Assembly: GCF_007680845.1 (NCBI RefSeq) | Contig: NZ_VEIY01000001.1 | Location: 194,227-258,226 of the forward strand | Origin: Curtobacterium pusillum | Lineage (GTDB): Bacteria > Actinomycetota > Actinomycetes > Actinomycetales > Microbacteriaceae | DNA length: 64,000 nt | Reading direction: 5' to 3' | In this document: positions 54,923 through 63,853 of the stretch, one piece after another | Position numbering within the stretch: position 1 is the stretch's first letter | How the letters are laid out: each line of letters begins with the position of its first letter | The notes under the pieces: generated by a model | Database searches by the model: none | What the model was told of the DNA's origin: nothing | The model's input: only the letters and a program-made list of their open reading frames with translations | Translations under genes and position numbers: made by a program

Positions 54923-55714
54923 ATGCCCCGCTCGATCGACGGGATCTCCCGCGCACGGGGTGACGTCGTCGTGCCTCACGTGGTCGACCGTGCCGCACGA
55001 GGTCGCCCGGTGCAGGCCGTGTGGGTCAACGAGATCGGCGGGCGGACCTTCCGCATCGGGGACGACGGCCGCGCCGACGAGTACGTCAAGGTCCTCCCGC
55101 ACGCGTACACACCGTGGATCGTCGGCGAGGCCGCCCGGCTGACCTGGGCGTCCCGCTACGCGCGGGTCCCGGAGCTGCTCGACCACGGCGTCGACGACGA
55201 GGGCGCCTGGTTGCGGACCCGTGCACTCCCGGGGTGGAGCGCCGTCGACCCCCGGTGGCGCGACGAACCACGGACGGCGGTGATCGCCGCCGGGGAGGGG
55301 CTGCGGGCGCTGCACGACACCCTGCCCGTGCTCGACTGCCCCTTCGAGTGGTCCACGGCCCACCGGACCGGTCGGGCTCGCGCGGCCGGGGCCGACCCGG
55401 ACGTGCTCGGGCCGGAGCCGCCGACCGACCGGGTCGTGGTGTGCCACGGGGACCCGTGCACGCCGAACACCCTGATCGGCGCCGATGGTCGCTGGGCGGG
55501 ACACGTGGACCTCGACGCGCTCGGCATCGCGGACCGGTGGGCCGACCTGGGCGTGGCGACGATGGCGCTCGGGTGGAACTACGGGCCCGGGTGGGAGGCG
55601 CTGTTCCACGAGGCGTACGGGCTGGCGATGGACGAGGAGCGCACGGCGTGGTACCGGGCGCTGTGGAACCTGGACGACGACGGGATCGAGCCCGCGGACG
55701 CTGCCGTCGGTTAG
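54923..55714 (+). CDS. APH-like phosphotransferase
   Basis: 263 residues, 8 bp after the Asp23 operon. Aminoglycoside phosphotransferase fold: VKVLPHAYTPWIVGEAARLTWASRYARVPELLDHG, catalytic loop VVCHGDPCTPNTLIG (HGDxxxxN) and metal site VDLDALGIADRWADLG. Most like APH(3')-type kinases, but sequence alone cannot show antibiotic use; small-molecule kinase is safer. Its stop overlaps the stop of the convergent M23 gene by three bases. Confidence 0.8.
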   Translation: MPRSIDGISRARGDVVVPHVVDRAARGRPVQAVWVNEIGGRTFRIGDDGRADEYVKVLPHAYTPWIVGEAARLTWASRYARVPELLDHGVDDEGAWLRTRALPGWSAVDPRWRDEPRTAVIAAGEGLRALHDTLPVLDCPFEWSTAHRTGRARAAGADPDVLGPEPPTDRVVVCHGDPCTPNTLIGADGRWAGHVDLDALGIADRWADLGVATMALGWNYGPGWEALFHEAYGLAMDEERTAWYRALWNLDDDGIEPADAAVG

Positions 55715-57030
55715 AATGCGACGCCGCGCGCCTGCATGAACGGCACCGGGTCGGTGGTGGCGCCGTTGACGTGGACCTCGAAGTGCGTGTGGCAGCCGGT
55801 CGAGTTGCCCGTGGAGCCGACGAGCGCGATGAGCTGCCCCGCCGACACCTGCTGACCCGGGCTGACCCGGAACCCGCCGTTCACGATGTGCCCGTACGCC
55901 GTCTGCACCCCGCCGCCGTGACTGATCCGGACGTAGTTGCCGTACCCGCCGTACCAGCCGACGTAGTCGACCGTCCCAGCCGCCGCGGCGACGATTGGCG
56001 TGGAGCACCCGCTCGCCAGGTCGGTGCCGTCGTGCTTGATCACCGTGCCGTAGATCGGGTGCACGCGGTACCCGTACGGGCTGATGACGTACCCGCTCGC
56101 CGGACGGACCCATCCGGTGCCCGAACCCGAGCCGGCGGAGCCGTTCGACCCGGAACCGCTGCTGCCGGTGCCACCCCCGCCGCCGCTGTTCGCCGCGTTC
56201 TGAGCCGCGATCGCGCGGAGGTACGCCTCACGCGCAGCCTTCTCCTCCGCCGCCTTGCGCACCGCCTCACCCTTGGCGAACTCGGCTTCGGTCCGGACGC
56301 GGCCCGAGGTCAGGGTCGCGAGCTGGGCGTCGAGCCGGGCCTTGTTGCTCTGCTGTTCGTCGTAGGCGGCCTGCACCTTGTCCGCTGCGGCCTGGGACGC
56401 CTGCATGCGACGTTCGGCCTCGGCGGCGAGGTCGGCCAGTGCCTCGGACGCCCGGTCGGCCTGCGCCGTGAGCGACCGGGCCACGGCGGCGTCCGCGGTC
56501 GCCGCGGCTTCGACCCGCTCGGCCTGCTCGGACAGCTTGCTCAGTGCGCCGAGGTTGTAGAGGAGGTCGCTCGCGTCCTCGCCCCCGGAGATGACCGACG
56601 CGGTGACGTCGGCGCCGCCGGAGCGCGCCATCTGCGCGGCGAACTGACCGGCCTGCGCGGCGCTCTGCTCGGCGATGTCGGTGTGTTCGTCGGCGTCGGC
56701 GCGCAGACGTTGTTCCTTCTCGGCGGCGTCCTGCGCCTTGCTCTGCGCTTCGAAGAACTCGGTGCCGAGCCGTTCGGCTTCGGCCTCGGCCGCTTTCACG
56801 TCGGCGGAGAGCCCGGCGATGATGCCGCGGATCTCGGTGATCTGGCCCTGCTTGTCGGACTCCTGCCCGCGCGCCGCCATCACGTCGTCCCACGAGGGGT
56901 AGGTCGTCGCGCTCGCCGTCGGGGCGTCGAGGACCACCGTGCCGAGCAGGCCCGCGAGCGCGAGCGCGGTGGCGGCGAGACGGAGGCGTACGGCGGCACC
57001 GGGGCGGGAGTGGCTGGTGGGACGAGTCAC
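55711..57030 (-). CDS. M23 peptidase with coiled-coil N-terminus (secreted)
   Basis: 439 residues from GTG 57030; ATG 57048 adds six. Signal peptide (LRLAATALALAGLLGTVVLDAPTASAT), a long Ala/Glu-rich coiled coil (about 35-270), a Gly/Ser linker, then a LytM domain with zinc ligands in GTVIKHDGTDLASG (His, Asp) and CHTHFEVHVNG (His-x-His). EnvC/RipA-region-like organisation: peptidoglycan hydrolase or activator acting at division. Upstream TATAGG hexamer close to the start suggests a short leader. Confidence 0.88.
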   Translation of the reverse strand: MTRPTSHSRPGAAVRLRLAATALALAGLLGTVVLDAPTASATTYPSWDDVMAARGQESDKQGQITEIRGIIAGLSADVKAAEAEAERLGTEFFEAQSKAQDAAEKEQRLRADADEHTDIAEQSAAQAGQFAAQMARSGGADVTASVISGGEDASDLLYNLGALSKLSEQAERVEAAATADAAVARSLTAQADRASEALADLAAEAERRMQASQAAADKVQAAYDEQQSNKARLDAQLATLTSGRVRTEAEFAKGEAVRKAAEEKAAREAYLRAIAAQNAANSGGGGGTGSSGSGSNGSAGSGSGTGWVRPASGYVISPYGYRVHPIYGTVIKHDGTDLASGCSTPIVAAAAGTVDYVGWYGGYGNYVRISHGGGVQTAYGHIVNGGFRVSPGQQVSAGQLIALVGSTGNSTGCHTHFEVHVNGATTDPVPFMQARGVAF

Positions 57031-57099
57031 GGGCCCGAGCCTATACATCCGTACAGGTCGGAACGGGTCCCGCCGCGCGGCTGTGGACAACTCCCGGGC

Positions 57100-58767
57100 T
57101 CAGAACCCGCGTTCGCGCCGGATGACGTCCGCACTGCCGACGACGTCGCGCTGCAGGATCGCCGCACCGGCCGTGCCGGCGTAGTCGTACACGTCGAACC
57201 CGGTGCAGTGCGTGATGGTCGCCGGGGCGCCGAGCGAGTCCTCGACCGCGGTCGTCCAGACGTCGCCGGACCCGATCACGACGAAGGTCGGTGCGGCGTC
57301 CCGGTACGCGCCGAGGTCGACCAGCCACGGGTAGGTCTGGAACGTGTCCCGCACCTGCAGCAGCTGCACGTTGGTGGCGGAGTACGTCGCGAGCGGTCGC
57401 ACCGTCCAGAACTGACCGACTCCGACGACGTCCCGCCCGCCGGCCCACCGGTCGAGGCAGGCCGCCGGGTCGTAGCGGGCATCGGCGATCGTCCGGAGCG
57501 TGCTCGGCAGGGTGGCGGCCCCGGCGAGCAGCACCGCGGCGGCTCCGAGGGCGAGGACGGCCCGGATCCCGCGCCGCGGCCGGTGGACCTGCGTCCGTCG
57601 GACGGCGGTACGGGCGAGTTCCGCGACGGCGACGAGTGCCAGGAGCGGAGCGGTCACGATCGGCTCGAGGTAGCGGGGCGTCTCCGAGCCGGCGACGACG
57701 ACGCCGACCGACACCGCCACGATCGTGACGAGGGGGAGCGCCGCGGCGACGAGCACCGTCCTCGACGTCCGGACCCGCCAGGCCCAGACGGTGCCGCCCA
57801 CGGCGAGGAGCACCCCGACGAAGAGCAGCAGCAGCCCGGCGTCCCCGGCCGCCGATCCCGCGCGGTCGTCGGTGAGCGTCGCGAAGAACCCGAGCGTCGC
57901 GCCCGCCTTGGACGGCTGCACGTACGTCGACGGGTCGAGGGAGACGAACGGGCGGAGCGGGATCCGCAGCAGGTAGCCGACGACCGAAGCCGCCGTCACC
58001 GTGCCGACGAGCAGGAGCACCGGACGCCACGGCAGCCGCCGGGCGACGGCGAGCAGCACGAGGGTGACGACGACGGGGGCCGCGGACCACGGCACGTACA
58101 GCGGGTTCGAGGCCGTCGAGCACGCGGCGACCAGGCCGAGCACGACGAGTACCGTCGGCGTGGCGCGTCCGGTCCGGACCGTGCGGAGCACGAGCACCGC
58201 GGTGCCGAGCATCGCCAGCACGGCTCCGTAGTAGTAGGTCGTCGTCAGGAGCAGGGACGCGAGCTCGAGCGACGTCGCGGTCGCGGACGACTCCGTGAGC
58301 ACGACGAGGGTCACGAACCCGAGCGCCACGGCGGACACCGCGACCCGCGCCGACCGGCGTGCGGCGGGCATGAGCTCGTTCGCGGCGGCACGCACCAGCG
58401 CGTACACGGCGAGCAGGACGAGCACCCCGTTGAGCGCCAGGGCCTGCTGCGGGGTCGCGGTGACGAGCGCGCAGAGCAGGTAGACCGGCAGCTCGGGGAA
58501 GAAGAACAGCGCCGGCGACATCGCCCATTCGAACGGCTGCCCGAGCTGCATCGACCGCGTGACGAGGGGCAGCAGCACCGAGTCGCCGTCGTACCAGAGC
58601 AACGCGACCCGGGACGTGGCGACGACGTGGCGCAGGGCGATGACGGACAGGGCGAGCGCGACCAGGGCGCCCAGCGCCTCCTGGCCGACCGCGAGCCGCC
58701 GCGCGCGCCACCGGTCGCCGCCCGACGGCCGCACCACCTGGGTGGCGGGTCGGGTGTCGGAGGCCAT
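57100..58767 (-). CDS. Polytopic membrane protein, GT-C glycosyltransferase-like
   Basis: 555 residues with about ten membrane helices. The first extracytoplasmic loop contains WYDGDSVLLPLVTRSMQLGQPFEW, reminiscent of the acidic loop of GT-C enzymes that use polyprenyl-phosphate sugars, and a C-terminal ~150-residue soluble domain includes DRWAGGRDVVGVGQFWTVRPL. No exact family recognised. Possibly adds sugars to surface glycans or proteins outside the membrane. Divergent from pyrE. Confidence 0.6.
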   Translation of the reverse strand: MASDTRPATQVVRPSGGDRWRARRLAVGQEALGALVALALSVIALRHVVATSRVALLWYDGDSVLLPLVTRSMQLGQPFEWAMSPALFFFPELPVYLLCALVTATPQQALALNGVLVLLAVYALVRAAANELMPAARRSARVAVSAVALGFVTLVVLTESSATATSLELASLLLTTTYYYGAVLAMLGTAVLVLRTVRTGRATPTVLVVLGLVAACSTASNPLYVPWSAAPVVVTLVLLAVARRLPWRPVLLLVGTVTAASVVGYLLRIPLRPFVSLDPSTYVQPSKAGATLGFFATLTDDRAGSAAGDAGLLLLFVGVLLAVGGTVWAWRVRTSRTVLVAAALPLVTIVAVSVGVVVAGSETPRYLEPIVTAPLLALVAVAELARTAVRRTQVHRPRRGIRAVLALGAAAVLLAGAATLPSTLRTIADARYDPAACLDRWAGGRDVVGVGQFWTVRPLATYSATNVQLLQVRDTFQTYPWLVDLGAYRDAAPTFVVIGSGDVWTTAVEDSLGAPATITHCTGFDVYDYAGTAGAAILQRDVVGSADVIRRERGF

Positions 58768-58830
58768 GACCGGAGCGTACCCAGCCGAGGACCCCGTGGG
58801 CTGGGGGAGCGCGTCCAGAGCCCGAGCGAC

Positions 58831-58844
58831 TACCCTTGTGGGCT
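58831..58844 (+). promoter_or_regulatory. -10-like box giving a leaderless pyrE transcript
   Basis: TACCCT (58831-58836) lies 8 bp before the GTG start of pyrE, the spacing expected if transcription begins at the start codon. No Shine-Dalgarno sequence is present. The same TACCCT lies 5 bp before the GTG at 45588 in the kinase gene. Confidence 0.55.
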
Positions 58845-59396
58845 GTGACCGACGCGCGCGACCAGCTCATCCAGTTCATCACGGACGAAGCGGTGTTCCA
58901 CGGAGACTTCACCCTGACGAGCGGGAAGAAGGCGACGTACTACATCGACCTCCGCAAGGTGAGCCTCGACCACCGTGTCGCTCCGCTCATCGGGCAGGTC
59001 ATGACCGACCTGATCGCCCAGGTCCCGGGCGTCGACGCCGTCGGTGGGCTCACCATGGGCGCCGACCCGATCGCGAGCGCCGTCCTGCACCAGGCAGCGG
59101 CCCGGGGGCTCGCCTACGACGCGTTCGTAGTGCGCAAGGAGCCGAAGGACCACGGCCGCGGCAAGCAGGTCGAGGGGCCGGACCTCAGGGGCAAGCGCGT
59201 CGTCGTGCTCGAGGACACCTCCACCACCGGCGGCTCCCCGCTCAAGGCCGCGGAAGCGCTCGAGCGCGAGGGCGCGATCATCGCCGCCGTGGCCGTCGTC
59301 GTGGACCGCGACACCGGCGCGAAGGAGAAGATCGAGGCCGCCGGGTACCCGTACTTCAGTGCCATCGGGCTGGCTGATCTGGGGCTGAGCGCGTGA
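58845..59396 (+). CDS. pyrE: Orotate phosphoribosyltransferase
   Basis: 183 residues from GTG 58845. FTLTSGKKATYYIDLRKVSLD, VGGLTMGADPIASAV, RKEPKDHGRGKQVEG (catalytic Lys loop) and PRPP motif VVVLEDTSTTGGS are diagnostic. Makes OMP from orotate and PRPP in pyrimidine synthesis. Probably leaderless. Overlaps the next gene by 4 bp. Confidence 0.95.
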   Translation: MTDARDQLIQFITDEAVFHGDFTLTSGKKATYYIDLRKVSLDHRVAPLIGQVMTDLIAQVPGVDAVGGLTMGADPIASAVLHQAAARGLAYDAFVVRKEPKDHGRGKQVEGPDLRGKRVVVLEDTSTTGGSPLKAAEALEREGAIIAAVAVVVDRDTGAKEKIEAAGYPYFSAIGLADLGLSA

Positions 59397-61567
59397 CCGA
59401 GGAGCGTCCGGACGACGCGCACGAGCCCGACCAGGCCGCCGGTCCCGCAGACGGGGACGACGGACTGGAGGCACGGCGCGGGCCCGCCCCGGACGCTCCG
59501 TTCCACGGTCTCCGCAGTGCCGCCGACATCTTCGGCGCGCCCCGGAGCGAGGACGAGTGGCCGTCCCGACGCGAGCGTCGCGAAGCCGAGAAGGCCGCTC
59601 GCGAGACCGGTTCGCCGCTGCCCGAACCGTTCGAGCCCGTCCTCGACGACGGGGCCACGCAGGCGATCTCGATGCCCGAGGAGCTCACCGCTCCGTCCGA
59701 GAACCCCCAGGCCAGTGCCGAGCACGAGCGCGCCACGCTCTCCGAGCGGATCCCACCGGCCGCTCCGGTGGCACCGACCTCGACCGCGACGCACCCGTCC
59801 TCGATCTCGCTGCCGACCGCACAGTCCCACCGGGACCAGCGCGCCGTCGACAACCGTGCGATCGAGGAGGAGCGCCGCCGTCTCGACCCGTTCGGCGAGG
59901 GCCGCAGCGACGTCGACTGGCTCGGCCGCGCCACGGGACCGGGACAGACGCCGACCGGGCCCGTCGTCGCGCAGCCGCTCGGCGTCGAGAACGTGCTGCC
60001 CGCCACCGACGAGCCGCCGAGCTTCACCGAACTGTTGCGCATCGCCGACACCGACGCGTCCGCTCCGGACGCCGGCAGCCCGGACCGGCCGTTCGACTGG
60101 GCGATCCGTGACGACGAGGCCGGCGAGGTCCCGGCGACCCTGACCACCGACGCGTTCGACACGACGGCCCTCGCGGGCGGGTCGTGGCACCTCGCGGACG
60201 ACTCCAACGACCTCGACGACGACGTCGTCTCGGGGGAGCTCGACGACCACGTCGTGCCCGGCCACGTCGTGCCCGGAGAGCTCGACGACCACGTCGCGTC
60301 GGAAGCGCTCGAGACGCCGGCGAGTGGGACGCCCACGAGCGCCGCGGACACGACCGGGACGGACGTGGCGACCACCGCGATCCCCGCGGCCGGGACGCCC
60401 TGGTGGACCGAGCCCGACGCGACCGTCCCCCCGACCGCCGCACCGCCGCTCGTCGAACCCGCGGACGGCGGCGCCGACGCGCAGGCGTACCCGGCGCACC
60501 TGCCGCCGGCCGTGGGGCAGGACCTCGACGCCGTGATGGGGATCCGCGGGCACGAGCAGGCGCCGCGCGACGAGCCGGCGCAGCGCGAGCCCGTGCCTCG
60601 TGACGAGCCCGTGCCGCTCCCCGCCGCAGCGCCGGACGACCTCGACCAGTCCGAGTGGGACGGCCGCGAGACCAGCGACACGAGCGCCATCAAGGACCTC
60701 TTCGGCACCGAGGCCGTCGGTCAGCTCGGTGGCACCGGCTACGACCCGCACGACACCGGCACGCGGATGATGCCGGCGGTCGGCGCGGCGCGGACCCCGA
60801 CGCCCGCCGCTGGACGCACTCCCGCCGCCGGGCGCACTCCCGCCCCGGTGCCGCCGACCGCTGCGGCGGCCGCGACTCCGCGCGGCAGTGGCCGTGGCGG
60901 CGACCGCGACCGCGACAACTTCATCAACGAGGGCTTCGCGAAGCTGCGCAACGAGGGCCGACGCGGCAAGCGCCTGCTCATCTGGGGCTCGATCGCGTTG
61001 ATCGTCGTCCTGCTCGTCCTGGTGTTCGCCCTGACCCGGTGGATCCTGGGGAACACGATCGAGGACCACACCCCGGCACCGACCTCCACGTCGGCGGCGT
61101 CGGCGAAGGCCTCCGCGAAGCCGTCCACGACCGCCGCGCCGTCCTCCGCGCCGTCGTCGGACACGCTGCAGACGCTGCAGTTCGCGACCACCCCGGCCGC
61201 CCCCGGCGAGCACACCTGGACCGAGCTCGCGGGTGGGGAGTGCCTGTCGCCGTTCACGGACGCGTGGGCGCAGACCTTCACGGTCGTGGACTGCTCGGCG
61301 CCGCACGTCGCCCAGCTGACCGCGCGTCTGCCGGTGTCGGCGAACCAGTGGCCCGGGCCCGACGCGCTCGCGGCGCAGGCTGCCGAGCAGTGCCAGACCT
61401 CCGCGGCGCTGAACACCTCGGCGGCCGCGGCCTACGGGGACGTGCAGGTGCAGGGGTCCTACGCGCCGGACCAGGCGACGTGGGATCAGGGCGACACGTT
61501 CATCTCGTGCTTCGTCACCCGGTCGTCCGGCGGGACGCTCACGGGTTCGGTCGCGCCAGCCGCGTAG
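59393..61567 (+). CDS. Membrane protein with long disordered cytosolic part and septum-formation domain
   Basis: 724 residues. Residues 1-~530 are acidic, Pro/Ala-rich and disordered, with short repeats (ELDDHVV; RTPAAGRTPAAGRTP). A single membrane helix follows (LLIWGSIALIVVLLVLVFALTRWIL), then a Ser/Thr/Ala linker and an extracellular ~110-residue domain with paired Cys (GGECLSPFTDAWAQTFTVVDCSAPHVAQL ... EQCQTSA ... TFISCFV), matching the actinobacterial septum-formation type domain. Role in division or envelope is inferred. Ends at a strong terminator. Confidence 0.75.
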   Translation: MTEERPDDAHEPDQAAGPADGDDGLEARRGPAPDAPFHGLRSAADIFGAPRSEDEWPSRRERREAEKAARETGSPLPEPFEPVLDDGATQAISMPEELTAPSENPQASAEHERATLSERIPPAAPVAPTSTATHPSSISLPTAQSHRDQRAVDNRAIEEERRRLDPFGEGRSDVDWLGRATGPGQTPTGPVVAQPLGVENVLPATDEPPSFTELLRIADTDASAPDAGSPDRPFDWAIRDDEAGEVPATLTTDAFDTTALAGGSWHLADDSNDLDDDVVSGELDDHVVPGHVVPGELDDHVASEALETPASGTPTSAADTTGTDVATTAIPAAGTPWWTEPDATVPPTAAPPLVEPADGGADAQAYPAHLPPAVGQDLDAVMGIRGHEQAPRDEPAQREPVPRDEPVPLPAAAPDDLDQSEWDGRETSDTSAIKDLFGTEAVGQLGGTGYDPHDTGTRMMPAVGAARTPTPAAGRTPAAGRTPAPVPPTAAAAATPRGSGRGGDRDRDNFINEGFAKLRNEGRRGKRLLIWGSIALIVVLLVLVFALTRWILGNTIEDHTPAPTSTSAASAKASAKPSTTAAPSSAPSSDTLQTLQFATTPAAPGEHTWTELAGGECLSPFTDAWAQTFTVVDCSAPHVAQLTARLPVSANQWPGPDALAAQAAEQCQTSAALNTSAAAAYGDVQVQGSYAPDQATWDQGDTFISCFVTRSSGGTLTGSVAPAA

Positions 61568-61578
61568 GGGTCCGGCCG

Positions 61579-61630
61579 ACCCGGGACGACATCGCCGGTG
61601 TCGTCCGACGTCGGCGATGTCGTCCCGGGT
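61579..61630. terminator. Bidirectional terminator, 19-bp perfect stem
   Basis: Arms 61579-61597 and 61612-61630 pair perfectly with a 14-nt loop between convergent genes (septum-type protein and aldo/keto reductase). Confidence 0.85.
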
Positions 61631-61668
61631 CGATCCCGCGCCCCCACCCGCGCCCGCGCGCGCCGGGC

Positions 61669-62622
61669 TCAGGCGGCCGCGGGCACCGTCGACGACACGT
61701 CGTCCAGCGTCCGCAGCTCGTCGGCGCTGAGCTCCAGGTCCGCCGAGGCGAGCAGCGCCGGCAGCTGCTCCGTGTTCCGCGCGCTGGCGATCGGCGCGAC
61801 CACGTCGGGCTGCGCCTGCAGCCAGGCGAGGGCGACCGACGCGACCTCGGTGCCGTGGGCGTCCGCGATCGTCGCGAGGGCGTCGACGACGGCGAGCCCC
61901 TGGTCGGAGAAGTAGCCCGAGACCTGGCCCTCGCGGTCCTTCCCGGCGAAGTCGTCCTTCGTGCGGTACTTGCCGGTGAGGAAGCCCGCCGCGAGCGAGA
62001 AGTACGGCACGACGCCGAGGTGCTCCGCCGCGGCGAGGGGTGCGATGTCCGACTCGTACGGCTCACGGGTGACGAGGTTGTAGTGCGGCTGGATCGCCAC
62101 CGGCTTCGCCAACCCGTTCTCCGTCGCGATGCGGATCCACTCCGCGGCCCGTTCGTCCGAGTAGTTCGAGATCGCCGTGTACCGGACGAGTCCCTCGCGG
62201 ACGAGCTGGTCGAACGCGCGGACGGTCTCCTCGAGCGGGGTCGACGCGTCGTCGAAGTGCGCGTAGTACAGGTCGATGTGGTCCGTGCCGAGACGCTCCA
62301 GGCTGGCGCGTGCGGCCGCGGCGACGTTGTCCGCGCCGAGGCCCTGGAACGCCGGGTGCTGGGAGACCTTCGTCGCGATGACGACGTCTTCCCGCTTGCC
62401 GGACCTCCGGAACCACGACCCGATGACCCGCTCGGACTCGCCGCCCTCGTTGCCGGGCGCCCACGCGGAGTACACGTCGGCCGTGTCGATGAAGTCGCCG
62501 CCCGCCGCGGTGTAGGCGTCGAGCACCTGGTGGGAGGTCTGCTCGTCGGCGGTCCAGCCGAAGACGTTGCCGCCGAGGGCGAGGGGGAACACGGTGAGGT
62601 CACTGGTACCGATGCGGGGCAT
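61669..62622 (-). CDS. Aldo/keto reductase (AKR11/IolS-like)
   Basis: 317 residues from ATG 62622 with AAAGGA upstream. DTADVYSAW (Asp, Tyr), VIATKVSQH (Lys), LYYAHFDDASTPLEETVRAFDQL (His) and SARNTEQL cofactor end define the family. Starts RIGTSDLTVFPLALGGNVFGW, typical of the Kv-beta/IolS branch. NADPH-dependent carbonyl reduction; substrate unknown. Confidence 0.9.
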   Translation of the reverse strand: MPRIGTSDLTVFPLALGGNVFGWTADEQTSHQVLDAYTAAGGDFIDTADVYSAWAPGNEGGESERVIGSWFRRSGKREDVVIATKVSQHPAFQGLGADNVAAAARASLERLGTDHIDLYYAHFDDASTPLEETVRAFDQLVREGLVRYTAISNYSDERAAEWIRIATENGLAKPVAIQPHYNLVTREPYESDIAPLAAAEHLGVVPYFSLAAGFLTGKYRTKDDFAGKDREGQVSGYFSDQGLAVVDALATIADAHGTEVASVALAWLQAQPDVVAPIASARNTEQLPALLASADLELSADELRTLDDVSSTVPAAA

Positions 62623-62735
62623 TGCGGGTCCTTTCGTGCAGTGGAGCGGTCCTCGCCACGCTATGCCCCGACCCTTGGCGCGCCGTGGTGCACCGTCTCC
62701 GGGCGTCACGCAGGACCGTGGGTTTCGATGGGGGG

Positions 62736-63380
62736 ATGACCTCGCTCGCCGACTCCCTCGCCGACCCGCGCTCCTCCGTCCGCCTGCGCGCCGTGATGGC
62801 TGCCGGGACGCACCCGGACGTGGCGGACCTCGACGTGCTCGTGGAGCAGTGCGCCGTCGAGCCCGACTTCTTCGTGCGGGACATGCTCACGTGGACGCTG
62901 ACGAGGCTGCCCGCCGACGCGGTGGTCCCCCGTGTGGTCGCCGAGCTCGGGCGGTCAGTCCCGCAGGCGCGGAGCCAGGCGCTGCACACCCTGTCGAAGA
63001 TCGGGGACCGACGCACCTGGCCGGACGTCCGACCACTGCTCGAGGACCCCGACGACGAGGTCGCCCGGGCCGCCTGGCGCACCGCCGTAGCCCTCGTGCC
63101 GGACGCCGAGTCCGGGGCGCTCGCCCGGACGCTCGCCACGCACCTCGGCACAGGGGACCGTGAGACCCGCCTGACCCTGGCGCGCGCGATGGTCGCCCTC
63201 GGGGAGGACACGCTCCGCCCCGTGCTCGACGCAGCGGCCGGACACCGGGACGCCGAGGTCCGCGACCACGTCGCGGAGGTCGAACGGCTGCTCCGCGACC
63301 CCGACGCCGCGAGCGGCCTCGCCCTCGAGCGCGCCCGGCGCGAGGTCGCGCTCGGGCGCACCCGTTCCGCGAAGGGATGA
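62736..63380 (+). CDS. HEAT-repeat protein
   Basis: 214 residues from ATG 62736. Five or so helical hairpins of HEAT/PBS-lyase type: SSVRLRAVMAAGTHPDVADLDVLV, DFFVRDMLTWTLTRLPADAVVP, QARSQALHTLSKIGDRRTWPDV, DEVARAAWRTAVALVPDAE and DAEVRDHVAEVERLLRD. Probably a protein-binding scaffold; partner unknown. Followed by a dispersed palindrome. Confidence 0.82.
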   Translation: MTSLADSLADPRSSVRLRAVMAAGTHPDVADLDVLVEQCAVEPDFFVRDMLTWTLTRLPADAVVPRVVAELGRSVPQARSQALHTLSKIGDRRTWPDVRPLLEDPDDEVARAAWRTAVALVPDAESGALARTLATHLGTGDRETRLTLARAMVALGEDTLRPVLDAAAGHRDAEVRDHVAEVERLLRDPDAASGLALERARREVALGRTRSAKG

Positions 63381-63401
63381 TCGCGCGGTGGTGGTGACCA
63401 G

Positions 63402-63453
63402 CTGACGGACGGGAGGCGCGGGTCGGGCCCGCACCGCGCCTCCCGTCCGTCAG
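63402..63453. terminator. Dispersed palindrome after HEAT gene, 20-bp stem
   Basis: Perfect arms 63402-63421 and 63434-63453 with a 12-nt loop, 21 bp after the stop. Same CTGACGGACGGGAGGCGCGG family as 40196-40243. Confidence 0.87.
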
Positions 63454-63853
63454 TCGGGAGCGTCTGTGGGCCGCGAGCGCGCGTCCGTGTCGACGGTGCG
63501 CACGGCCTCGTCGCAGCAGTCGACGATGCTCCCCAGGTCGGCGGAGCACCAGATCGCGCTCGACGGTCGCGCGGACTTCCTGCTGTCGGACTGACGCGGC
63601 GCTCCGGGGCGGGTCGGGGAAGACCCGGATTCGGGCCGCCGAACAGGCCGGATCGGCTTGCGCAGGCGGATCGGAGCGCGCCAAGGTGGTCACGAAGGGG
63701 AGTAGCTCCCAGCGCGTGCATCGACACACTGGCCATCACGACGATCGGCCCGGTGCGCGTGGCCCTCGAGGCGAGCGAGACCTTCGGCCGTTCCGCCATG
63801 GCCGAAGCCGCTCGCATGTGTGCAGCGTCATGGCTCGACCACGAGGACCAACC
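63454..63853. other. Gene-poor region with possible remnants
   Basis: No complete gene is convincing. Leftward, a frame ending TGA at 63454-63456 reads ... SSAIWCSADLGSIVDCCDEAV ... but lacks a start codon for ~200 bp upstream. Rightward, a frame reading CIDTLAITTIGPVRVALEAS ... WLDHEDQP ends at 63857, overlapping the next ATG by ATGA; its only ATG (63798) gives 19 residues. These may be decayed genes or one small coupled ORF. Confidence 0.35.

Noticed and set aside
54923..55714. Aminoglycoside resistance gene.
   Set aside because: The fold is APH-like, but many APH-fold kinases act on other small molecules; no resistance-gene context or mobile element nearby.
55021..58848. Rightward frame of ~1275 codons across the M23 and membrane protein genes.
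   Set aside because: It overlaps three genes with clear motifs on other frames; shadow frame.
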